Assembly: GCA_026936335.1 (NCBI GenBank)
Contig: JAPMXV010000017.1
Span: 62,001 to 126,000, forward strand
Length of the DNA: 64,000 nucleotides
From: Mantamonas sphyraenae
Taxonomy: Eukaryota > CRuMs > Mantamonadidae
Direction: 5' to 3'
In this document: piece by piece, positions 10,632-20,900 of the stretch
Position numbering within the stretch: the first letter of the stretch is position 1
Layout of the letters: each line of letters starts with the position of its first letter
Made by a program: the position numbers and the translations under genes
Notes under the pieces: generated by a model
Seen by the model: the letters and a program-made list of their open reading frames with translations, nothing else
Told to the model about the DNA's origin: nothing
The model's database searches: none

Positions 10632-12298
10632 AGACAAAAGCCGTGATTGTGTGTGTTTGGTTGGTTGTGTGTTTGTCTGCGGGAAGCCTGTGCGCGGTGG
10701 AGGTGCCTGTGGATGGCGTGCATGAGAGTGCAGTGCCGTTTGAGGTGCCGGAAGGTCAGAATCCGTTTGCGGAAGACGTGCGGGTGGAGGTGACCCGGCC
10801 AGATGGGAGCAAGGTGGAAGTGGCCGCGTTTTGGTACCAGGCATACAATGCAAGCGTGGACAAGAACGGAATGGAACACGTGCAGGCTGTGGGGAAGCCC
10901 GGGTTCCGAGTACGCTTTGCTCCGCGTGTGCCGGGAGTGTTTTCGTGGCTGGCAGTGTGGAATGGAAACACGGCAGTGCTGAGCAACTTTACGGCGGTGT
11001 CCAGCACACGCACACAGGGATTCCTGTCCCTGAACAGCCGTGGGAGGCTGGTGGAAAGCGGCGGGGCTCAGGTCCTACCCATGGGAGTCAACATGGCGTG
11101 GGCAGGCCAAGGAGGCACGGCTGACTACGCAAAGTGGTTGGATCTGCTGACACAGAACGGAGGATCATGGATTCGCGTGTGGGTGGGTCCGTTGGGGTTC
11201 ACGCTGGAGTTTCGCGAAGTGGGCAAATATGAGCTGGACCACGCGTGGCAGCTCGACCAGGTGATGGACATGGCGCGCAAAATGGGCGTGTGGGTCATCA
11301 TGAGCGTGACAAGCTTCAACTCATGGCGCAGCACGCCTCCGTATGACATGTGGAGCAAGAATCCGTACCAAACGCTGATTGGCAAGCCCGAGGAGTTCTT
11401 TGTCGATGACAAGGCAATGGATGCGTTTGAACGGCGTCTGGAGTACATTGTGGCGCGGTATGGGGCGTATTCAAGTCTGTGGAGTGTGGAACTGTTCAAC
11501 GAGGTGGATCTGGTGGACAAATACTACGAAATGGAGGCGATCGGGGTTGTGAAACGATGGCACGAGCGCATGTATGGGGTCATCGAAGCGGCGGATGTGA
11601 ATGGGCATCTTCACTCGACGAGTTTCTCCAACAGCAAGGGGAGCAAGGGGATTCAGGCGCTGGAAGGGACGTCGTTCACGACCACGCACACGTACGGATC
11701 AAGCGATTTTGGTGGGGATGTGCACGGATGGGTGCATGCCAAGGCAGTGTCGTTCAAGAAGGGCACCCTTGTGGAAGAGTATGGCCTCGGAGATCCAACC
11801 ACTGCAGCGGAGAAGGATCCGTCTGGGATTGCGCTTCACACAGGGATGATGTCGAGCATCGCGAGTGGGGCTGTGGCAGGAGCGGGGATGTGGTGGTGGG
11901 ACAACTACATCACACCAAAGGGGCTGTGGGGCCGGTTTGGTGGACCAAGTGCAGTGGCCAAGTTGGTGGCGGGTGTGATGAACGAGGGGATGCAAGAGGT
12001 GTCGCTGGTGAGCAGCACACGGGAACACGTGGGCGTGTTGGGACTCACCGACAACGAACATTCGGTGGTGTGGATCCGAGACACACGGTTCTCGTACAGC
12101 AATGCGAGCGAAGCACTGGCGTTGAACGGGACGACTGTGTTTTTCTCGGCGCCCATGACGAGTGCATGCGAGGTGGTGTTGGTGGACACAAGCACAGGTG
12201 AGCAGAACGTGTGTGAGACGTGTGGATGCAACGAGGTGGTCATCCCGGCAAGCAAGACCGAGTGGATGGATGTGGTGGCGTTGCAGAAACGAAAATGA
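10628..12298 (+). CDS. Secreted DUF5060/GH5-like glycoside hydrolase
   Basis: 556 aa, no intron. It begins with a clear signal peptide (MKTKAVIVCVWLVVCLSAGS), then a beta-rich DUF5060-type domain (about residues 30-120), then a TIM-barrel glycosidase domain of clan GH-A character. The acid/base Glu is plausibly in WSVELFNEVD (about residue 293) and the nucleophile in LVEEYGLGD (about residue 384); a WWWDNYI motif follows. By analogy with the family it would cleave beta-mannan or related beta-glycans outside the cell or in a digestive vacuole. The signal peptide fixes the start, so its ATG really does overlap the upstream stop by ATGA. Its own stop overlaps the next ATG in the same way (12295-12298). 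Exact specificity cannot be read from sequence. Confidence 0.85.
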   Translation: MKTKAVIVCVWLVVCLSAGSLCAVEVPVDGVHESAVPFEVPEGQNPFAEDVRVEVTRPDGSKVEVAAFWYQAYNASVDKNGMEHVQAVGKPGFRVRFAPRVPGVFSWLAVWNGNTAVLSNFTAVSSTRTQGFLSLNSRGRLVESGGAQVLPMGVNMAWAGQGGTADYAKWLDLLTQNGGSWIRVWVGPLGFTLEFREVGKYELDHAWQLDQVMDMARKMGVWVIMSVTSFNSWRSTPPYDMWSKNPYQTLIGKPEEFFVDDKAMDAFERRLEYIVARYGAYSSLWSVELFNEVDLVDKYYEMEAIGVVKRWHERMYGVIEAADVNGHLHSTSFSNSKGSKGIQALEGTSFTTTHTYGSSDFGGDVHGWVHAKAVSFKKGTLVEEYGLGDPTTAAEKDPSGIALHTGMMSSIASGAVAGAGMWWWDNYITPKGLWGRFGGPSAVAKLVAGVMNEGMQEVSLVSSTREHVGVLGLTDNEHSVVWIRDTRFSYSNASEALALNGTTVFFSAPMTSACEVVLVDTSTGEQNVCETCGCNEVVIPASKTEWMDVVALQKRK

Positions 12299-12951
12299 AC
12301 TTGTGCGCCGGCGCACACAGCACTTGGATGTCGACGGACAAGAAAACAACATTGGTGGTGGGCATTTCAGGCCCCAGTGGCAGTGGAAAGACCACGGTGA
12401 CGGATCTGGTGCGCGGCCTGCTGGAGGAGGCCGGGTTGGTTGTTGCCCTTGTGGAGCAGGACCACTTTTACCGCGGCAAAGAAGAGGATGCGTACGAGTA
12501 CATCTGGGAACTGAAGCGACTGAACTTTGACAACCCAGATGTGATTGACCACCGGCGTATGGTGGAGGAAATGAAGCGGCAGCTGGCAGGGGAAGAGGGA
12601 GGGAAGGTGCCGGACGTTTTGCTGCTGGAAGGGTTCATCGCGTTTGAGACCAGCGAGGCCAGGGACCTGTGTGACTTGGCCTTTCTGCTGGAAACCGATT
12701 TGGAAACATGCATTGAGCGTCGGTCGAACAGAGCGGACAAGGACAGGCATCTGCGACACGACGAAGGCGACTGGTTCATTCCGTACATGAACAAGATCGC
12801 GTGGCCGCTGCACATGGAGTACTGCGAACGCATTGAAGAATGGATGGATGCGGATAAGGAGCATAGGATGCGTGTGGACGTCACTACGGCGAGCGCGGAA
12901 GAGTCTGCCGGCATGATTTCCAAGGTGGTGATGGAACAAGCGGCTTCATGA
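12295..12951 (+). CDS. Nicotinamide riboside / uridine-type kinase
   Basis: 218 aa from ATG 12295, or 207 aa from ATG 12328 (MSTDKKTTLVVGISGPSGSG), which better matches the usual family start. The Walker A motif is GPSGSGKTT. It is followed by VEQDHFYRGKEEDAY, NFDNPDVIDH and DVLLLEGFIAF, and a lid region with DLETCIERRSNRADKDR. This layout fits nicotinamide riboside kinase (NAD salvage), with uridine kinase as the alternative. It should act in the cytosol. No intron. The upstream ATG forms an ATGA overlap with the hydrolase stop. The stop lies inside TCATGA, shared with the convergent neighbour. Confidence 0.8.
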   Translation: MNLCAGAHSTWMSTDKKTTLVVGISGPSGSGKTTVTDLVRGLLEEAGLVVALVEQDHFYRGKEEDAYEYIWELKRLNFDNPDVIDHRRMVEEMKRQLAGEEGGKVPDVLLLEGFIAFETSEARDLCDLAFLLETDLETCIERRSNRADKDRHLRHDEGDWFIPYMNKIAWPLHMEYCERIEEWMDADKEHRMRVDVTTASAEESAGMISKVVMEQAAS

Positions 12952-15942
12952 GGCGGTGGTGGTGTTGAGGGAGGACAGAAGGGCGCCGGATGCGGAAAGG
13001 AACCCAGAAACGAGTGTGCTCAGCAGGGCAGGAGTCAGTTTGAGGCCGAGGACCTGGATGGGTCGCTGGTGGCGCAGTTTGTCGGCAATGGCTTCCAGGA
13101 GGTGTCTGGTTTGTGCCATCTTTTGCTTTTCATCGTCGCGCAGGCCGTAGGTATCTGTGTGGATGAGCTCCTCCACACTGAAGGTGATGGATTCCATCTG
13201 CGAGACGTGAGCTTGCTCCATTTGGTTCACGGTGGCGCCAATGAACACGACTTCAAAGAGGTTGAAGGCATAGAACACAAGGAGCACCGTGCTTTGGATG
13301 CTGGCCCCGTCAAAGGAGAGGATGCCTGTTTGGAAGAGAAACACTTCGAGCAATTTGTAGGCGAGAGTGAGGAGCACAAGCAGCATGATGATGATGAGCG
13401 TCTGCTCCAGGTCCTTCATGCGTGCCCTCTTGCTCTCGCGGATGTTGTTGCGGCTGTGCATCCAGGCCATGAGGTTGTCCGGGCCATGGCTGTCGACGAG
13501 ATCGAGGAATGGCACGGCGAGCTTGATGCGCTTCTCGTTTGGGTTTTCCACCTTTTCCAACAGCTTGCGCATCTTGTCGTGGTGCGTCATGGTGTCCAAC
13601 ATGCCATACTCGCTGCGCATCTCCCAGAGCACAGGCTGCGAGCGACGGAGCACAAGCACCGCGGCAGCCATGAGCAGCGGTGTCAAGGCCATGTTGGTGA
13701 GCACAATGATCATGTCGGGCAGTCCATCGCCCAGGAACGCTTGCGTGGGATCGTTCAGGCGTACGAGAGCAGGCACGAGGGCAAAGGCGACAGAGGCCAC
13801 AAAGGCAACCACCATGCCAAGGACCAGCCATCGAGACGATGCATCGTGCAGCTCCAGCTCCTTGCTGCGGTTCGACTTGATGGCCAGCACCATGTGGTCA
13901 AACAGATCCTGGGCATTTTCGATGTGTGGAAATTCGTGGTCGTCGATGTGGACACGCATGCGCCGCATGACTGCCAGCTGCACCAGCTCCCTGCGATGGT
14001 CTTTGTCCATGCGACGTGTGCCTCTTCCTTGGGCCTGTTCATAGAGCCTGCGAAGTTGGGTCCCGAGGAAAGACCAAATGAAGAGGAGAATGACAGGCAT
14101 CCAGGCTTCCGTGGCCGATGCCTGCTTGGCCATGCCCATGAGAAAGAGGGCCCATGAAAAGATGAGCACCGCCCAGACGGGTAATCCGACCACGAGGAAG
14201 GCCAGGATGGCCAGCCAGAGTTGCACGTCGCCTGGACCCAACGCCTGCGTGTCGATGTACACCCAGAGCAGGGAGAAGGGCCAAAACAGAATGCCCACCA
14301 TTGTCGAAGCGGCCGAAAGCAGCGAAAACTCGTCATCGTCTTCGTCATCGACGCCGTCGCCAGATGCGGCCACCTCCACAGCCATCGACTTGAGGTGGCG
14401 CAGACATTCGTGGATCACTTGCTCACGCATGGGATGCTGTGGGAACGGGGTGCGTCCGTGTGCATGTGTGGAAGCCAACGCCTGCCAGTTTGGGCGAAAT
14501 GGGCCTGTTTGCTGCGCCAGGAGCAGTTGGAACTCCACCACATCCAAATCACGATGGCCCATCGGTGCTTCCTGATTGTCATCGTTGGTCCATGGGCAGG
14601 AACGTTCTCCACGAGAAGATTGGCACGGTGCATGAGGAGAGCAGCGACAGCGTCGAGCTGGTCGACGATTGGATCGAGAAAGAACTCGCGCTCAGCGGCC
14701 TTGACTTCCTCGGTGGGCACCGTGACACTGAAGCTGCCGTGTGTGCTGTCTGTTTGTATCGCGTGTGTCTCTCTGGGTGATACGAGTGACGTGAGATGGG
14801 AGTGTTGGTCGTCCACACGAATGTGATGGTCACCGTGGTTGGCCTCCTCGTCCTCCACCCGAACCTCCTCGTCCTCCTCTTCACCCCCCTCCTCCGCCTC
14901 ATTCTCTTCGTTCGTGGAATTCGCTTCCACACGTGTCGGTTTGTCCGTGTCCTCCTTTGTCTCTGCCGTTTCAACGGCGTCAATGTCAAATTGCTGAGGA
15001 AGGCGGTGCCGTAGCGCGCAATAGAGGATGTCCTGCAGCTCCACAACCGAAATACTTCCAGAAAGATTCTCATCAAAGGTTGAAAACAGTTTGCGCACAC
15101 CGTGGGCCACACTGTGGTTGGGTTTCAGCACGGCGGCACTGAGCGATGCAAACGGGCCGCTTGCACTTGCAGGCATGCCTAGCTTGCACTCAAACCGCGT
15201 GTGGACTCCATCGTCCCGTGATTGGACACTAAACAGACCGTGGCCGAGGGAGGGTCGTGTCATGCAGTCTTGGGACCGGCTCCAGGCTTCTTCGAGCACG
15301 CGACGTGTTCCTTGCGCCCTACGCACCTCTACTCGGTAGCGGTGCCAAAACTCGGGCACCACACTGTCTTCACCCAACTCGTCCTTCATGTTTGTCATCA
15401 CTGTGTGTTCCAGCTCCCCGCTGCTGGCGGCCAGGAGGACCGAAACAATGTTCTGAGCTCGCGACGCGTCAGGAGACATACACACCCGTTCCAACGGCAA
15501 CACACAGCCACGCAACCCACCTCAATCATAGACACCAAAGCACTGCCTCGTTTCACGTTCATGCACGCATCCAGGGCCGTCTCCCAGTCGGAAAAGCGTT
15601 TGGTTTTGCCGCCGTTCTCGCGCTGATCTTTCTGCGGCACACGCGAGTCCAACACCTTGCGGGACACGTCACTGGCCAGAGCACTGGCACGAACAATGTC
15701 CGCGATGACCCCGCGCTTCGTGTCGGGCCGCATGCGCATCACATGAGATCCCTGCACGAGGTAGAGGGGCCAGGAGAAGAACATGACGTCCACAGCCGCC
15801 CTCTCAACAAACGGCATATACTCTTTGAAATTCACTGTCTCCTCACCAATCTTGAATGATGTGCACTTGTCAATGGCGTCTGTGCGAGGCGGCAAGGGCA
15901 AGGCGCCGGCGCCGACTTCCCGTGCCCGTCAGCAGAGGTCAT
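12946..15942 (-). CDS. EF-hand multi-pass membrane protein, function unknown
   Basis: Not recognised as a named family. Leftward exons 15942-15521 and 15452-12946, with a 68-nt intron. Two one-base breaks are needed: at 15902-15903 (GG) and 14585-14586 (TT). Adding one base at each gives 976 aa with a continuous frame. Features: an N-terminal domain (FKIGEETVNFKEYMPF), an EF-hand loop DENLSGSISVVE, a second weaker loop ending GHRDLDVVEFQLLL, an acidic linker, then about seven or eight hydrophobic helices (for example LVLGMVVAFVASVAFALV and LIIIMLLVLLTLAYKLLEVF). It may be a calcium-regulated membrane protein. The start at 15942 (MTSADGHG) is provisional; in-frame ATGs lie upstream. The second break could instead be a 32-nt intron, shorter than any other here. 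Confidence 0.6.
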
Positions 15943-16111
15943 GGCGTACACTCGTGCCGTGCTTCCACGTCCTTTGCGTCTACGCACACCACTGCCACTG
16001 TCACTGGACATCCACTCCTCTTCTGGTGTGACTTGGCAACTTTGTTTGAGTTTCCTTGCGGGCTGCTGCGCGCATCCCTGCCCACGCTCACTCCACACTC
16101 ACCCATCCACC

Positions 16112-17930
16112 TTAGAACCACTGCTTCTTCTGGAAGTACTTCCACAGCGCGACAGAAAACAGTGCCATGCAGCCGAGAATGATGAAAAACGGCCAGAGGG
16201 TGTCGTTTTCGTCGGCAGGCGGCTGGCCGGGCACTCGGACATTGATTCCCCACAGACTGGCCATAAACACAGCCGGAAGCACAATGGTGGCCACTGCGTT
16301 GAATACCTTCATCTCCTGGTTCATGACGGCACTTTCGGCCGCCATGATGACGCTGATCTGGCTCAGGTATGCTTCACGCGACGCTGCCAGTGCCTCCTTG
16401 CTATGCTCCAGACTGGACAACAGGTCCCGCAGCGAATCAGCCACGTCCATAAAGAAATAGAGCATCTGCGAGTCGAGGATGCGGTGCGTGGACGGATCTC
16501 CAAGCGGGGAGAGGGTTGCCAGCCGCGAGGATTCACGCTGCCTCAAATTCAGGCTGCTGGAGCCGCTAAAGCTGCTGGACGACTGCGCCATCCCCTGTGT
16601 CGATGAGTTCTGTGCCTGTTGCTCCAGGGTGTTGACCAACAGGTCTATGAGTCGCTTTTGCGGCTGCAAGAGATGCGTGGTGGTGACCAGACGGCGACGT
16701 GACATGTTCATGCGCAACAACATGTCACTGTGTTCATCCACGCCACTGAGGGAGGTGGTGAGCTCGTCCAGACTGGCCACGTCGTGGCTGATGGCCTCTG
16801 TGATGGGCACAAACTGACGGTAGTGGCTCTCGAGGAGGTGATACACGACGAGGCCGACGTTGGGCAGTGCGTTGTTGATCAGCATGGCGTGGAAGCGACG
16901 CAGCAGGGTCATGGTCAGACTCCACGGCTCGGGATGGACGCAGATGACCAGCTGTTTGAAAATGAGGACGTGGACAAGGGCATGCGCATCCTCGTGTGCT
17001 CGATTGGCAGGCCCACGTGCGGGTGCGTTGGCTTGGTTGATGGACACAAAGCTAAAGTAGATGTACCGCTTGAAGAACTCCAGCTTCTGGGTGGAGCTGG
17101 TGCTGTGTTTGATGTCGTCCACCGTGAGACTGTGCAGTCCGCAGTACTGTTGGAGCACATTCATGTCGTCGTCGGTGGGTGCAATGATGTCAATCCAACG
17201 AGCCTTGCAGGGGCGGCGTCCGGTGGTAGGGTTTGTGCGTCCTGCGTTGGCGTCTTCACTCTCGCCGTCACCGCCCTCACTCAGGGTGCTCGACGTCGCA
17301 CGGAACTTGTGCACGTGTGCATGTTTGGGCTGGGGAAACTGTGAGAAGAAGGTGAGACAATCCGGGTACAGATGCAGGTCGCCAGCCACGTCCAGCAGCA
17401 ACACCCGATCGCGTTCGTTCTGCTTCAGCTGCATCAGATCATCCATGGGGTCACTCAACGTGCCCGACGTGGTAGAAGTCCGAGTCATCGTCCAACGCGT
17501 CGCTGGCCTCGGGCACCACGTCCACCTGGTTGATGGCCAACGGGAAGGCAAGCACCTGTCCCTGCTCGCCGCCGCCATGCGAGCCAGGAAGCGTTGCCAG
17601 CACAGGCTGTGCCAATTGGCCCTCCTGCGAGATGATCATGGGCGTTGTATTGGCCATAAACTCGGGCGAAATGAGCAGCACGTCGCTCATGTCCACCGAG
17701 TCCGGCTGGGCCAGCGCCTCAAGGCCCGTGTAGGTTTCCGAGTCGGAGCCCCCGCCCACACTCTCCGGCGGCGCACTCGACACCGAGTTGGCCCGCACCG
17801 CCATGGCGTGCTGCACAGCCGCGTACTGCTCCTCTTCGTCCGCCATGGTCGTCACATACTCCGACACACCCGCAGGCACGAGCGGTTGGCCATCATCCGA
17901 GGTCAGCACCGAACGGCTGGCTTGGGACAT
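16112..17930 (-). CDS. CorA-like divalent cation transporter with GIN motif
   Basis: About 605 aa. The C-terminal half is typical of the CorA/ZntB superfamily: a helical cytoplasmic domain (HSLTVDDIKHSTSSTQKLEFF, then FKQLVICVHPEPWSL), long stalk helices, and two closely spaced membrane helices (VATIVLPAVFMASLWGI and PFFIILGCMALFSVALWKYF). The signature loop reads SLWGINVRVPG, so GIN replaces the GMN of magnesium channels; such variants are associated with altered ion preference. The N-terminus is acidic, starting MSQASRSVLTSDDG. A one-base break near 17463-17465 (CCC) separates the two parts; dropping one base joins them. Otherwise translation could begin at MDDLMQLKQNE near 17448. The start codon is 41 bp from the divergent neighbour. 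Confidence 0.75.
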
Positions 17931-17971
17931 TTGCTTGCCCGCGCTCCTGCCTCCGCAAACCAACACGCGCC
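17931..17971. promoter_or_regulatory. 41-bp gap between divergent start codons
   Basis: Only 41 bp separate the ATGs of the CorA-like gene (leftward) and the WDR7 homologue (rightward). Promoter elements or transcription starts must overlap the opposite gene's leader or coding sequence. No specific motif is recognised. Confidence 0.45.
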
Positions 17972-20900
17972 ATGAGCTCCCAGCTGCTCGTGCCCACTGC
18001 CCTATGGAGCGGGCAGCCTGAGCACGACATCAGTTGCATGCTGCTGAGCGAGCGCATGCGTGGCGAGGACAGCCAACCTGTCCTCTTTACCGGCTGCGTC
18101 TCTGGCCAGCTGGTGCTCTGGGAATACACCAAGCAACAGGTCCGTTGTCGCTCTCCAAATTCCTCTCCACACAAACGCATCACAGCCAAACGCTGCCTGC
18201 ATTAGACATTCATCCCTCTGCCTGTTTGGCGTGTGATGCGAGTCCATGGCAAGCGTGTACCGGCACTTTGTGCGGCCTCCCCTCTCGCCCTGCCTGGCTT
18301 TGTTCCTGACACCCCTCCACAGGAGTTTTCCGCAAAGCTCATGCTGTTGGGACACAATAGTCGCGTGTGTGCAATGACTCAGACGCTTCACGACACACGC
18401 GAGGCTGTGATTTCAGGTGAGTGGCCCTGGAGACGCACGAACGCTGCTGCAGCGGCAGTGCACGCGGAAAGGATCGCCGACGCACACTCACTCACACGCC
18501 GCCCTGTGGCCATACCACTCATCATACACCCCCCTCCCGTCCCTCCCCTCTCCCCCCTTCTTCAACCCTTCCCCTGTTGCGTACACACTTGTACACAGCT
18601 TCTGTGGATGGCCGCTTGTGTGTGTGGGACCCGGAAGACGGCCGCTGCCTGAACTCGTCGGACAATGCGCTGGAACACGTGACGCCGCTGCGGCTGGAAG
18701 AACTGCCGACGCGAGGCAACGTGGCGTGCTCAGGCAACCACTTTACGGTGGAAATCATCAACACGAGCACACTTCAGGTGGTACGCGTCATCCGCGGCGC
18801 CGACGAGTGGATCTCGGGCATGGTGGCAGCCAACTTTGGCTCGCCTTCGGAGCCCGAGTCGGTGCTTATTACTGCAGGCCAGGCTGGCGAAGTGGCCTAT
18901 TGGCAGCTCAGCCAGCGAGCGTCGTGGGGCGACCATAGCATGTTCGGGAACGGCAACAGGTTGAGCACAAGCAGCAGCGGAAGCTCACAGAGCCTGTCCA
19001 GCCTAGCCAGCAGCCCGTCGCTCGTGTCAGCCTCCTCCACGTCGTCGACATCATCGTCCAAATCCAATCGTGGCTCAAGCCGTCTCAAGACGCTCAAAGA
19101 GTCGTACCGGCAGCGCAAGGGCAAGAGCAAAGACTTCGGCGGCAGTGAGAGGGGCGCACGCGACAGCGTGGACATCAGCGGGTCGTTTGGCATGGGCAGT
19201 TCGACAGCAAGCTTGGACCAAAGCCCGGGAGCGTTGCTGAGCAATGTTGTGTCGGCCGCATTCACGGAGGAGGAGCTGCGTCTGGAGAGGGAACGTGAGG
19301 AGCCGTTGCAATGGGTTGAATCGAGCCAGCCTGTGACGAATGTGTTGTTTCACAGCGACTCGCGCACCCTCATTCTCATTTGCGGTGCCTATTTCACTCA
19401 CTTTTCCATGGGCAAGCGTGCGCCGCGTACGCGCACCCCGTGTCCGGCAAAGGGTCAGCAGTGGCGTGGAGGCGCGTTTCTGGACAACTCGCAGCACATG
19501 CTGGCCATGTGGACCAACCATGGCTGTGTGTATGTGTACGATGTGGACGTGTACGCCGACGTCAAGGACGAAACTGACCCGTATGTGGAGTCGCCGATGG
19601 AAGAGTTTTCCTTTCTGCCCGAGGAAGACACAGCGGAGGACAGCGAAGGACTTGGCAGGTATCCGCAATGTACAGTGCAAGCGGTGTTGGTGGACACACG
19701 TGCAGACGAGGCGGAGCAGCAGCGGTGTGACGCTTTGCTTGTGGAGGCCTGTGTTTGTGCCGCCAAGGATCTGATCTGCGTGGGCGACACCTCGGGCCGT
19801 GTGGCAGCCTGGCGAGTGTCGCAGGTGGTGGATGCCATTGCACGCGCAGGGGTGGGCATGGAGGGAGAGCCCGAGGGGGCTCAAGTGGCCGAAGTGGCAG
19901 CTTCATTCTGCGCTCCGTTTGAACCTGTGGATGAGGACAAGGCGCAGGAGACGGTAAACTGTGTGCACGAACTCGATGGCATCCCCATCTTTGCACAGGG
20001 CTACCGTGATGGACGCGTGCGCGTGCAGGTGTTGCCTTGGGATGCGCAACCGCAGGAGCTACACGAGCACAAGCATGCAATCACCGCGCTGCTGATCATG
20101 GATGAATGCGAGGCGCCGACGCTGGTGTCTGCAGACGCCATCGGTCTCGTGTGCGTGTGGAATATGCAGAACAGCAGCCTGCTTGCGTCGTTCCACAACC
20201 ACAGCGCGTCTGTGCCACACCTCTTTCAGGCTCCGCCAGCCTCCAAGCTGCGCCGGTTTGCCTCATTCTGCTCTAATGGCAACGACAACACCGTGTGTGT
20301 GTACTCGTTGCGCACCATGTCCTGCATCTATGTGCTGGGTGGCCACAGCAGTCTCGTGCACGCGGTGCATTGGAGCGCATCCGACGCGTACTTGTTATGC
20401 GAGTGTATGGACGGCATCGTGTACATTTGGCAGCTAAACTCGGGTCAACTGGAGCGATGCGTGAGTGGTGACACGGCACTGCGTGTGCTCAGCGCGGGTG
20501 TGCTCAACCCGCAAGCCAAAGACATCCAACCCGGCGAAAAGGGCGTCTACTCCTTCCGCAAGCTCTACAACGAACGCGTGGACGAACACACCACGAGCAA
20601 ACGCTCCGTGCAGAGTGTCTACTTCAACCGCAATGCCTCCTCCAGTGTACAGATCCTCACCTTGAACATGAAGGTGTTTCAGCGTGACCTCGTGTCTGCC
20701 TTGCGACCCACCGCAGCGTCGTCCATGGCAAGCACGTCGTCATCGTCGTCGTCCTCCTCCTCCTCGTCTTCCTCTTTGAGGCCGTTTGAAAACGACGACG
20801 AGGACGACACGCCAATGAGCATCCAATCGGACTCCGTTGCGACCACGATTGAAGAGCTGTCACAAAGTGGCGGTGGCGACGACGACAGCCGAAGCAAGGC

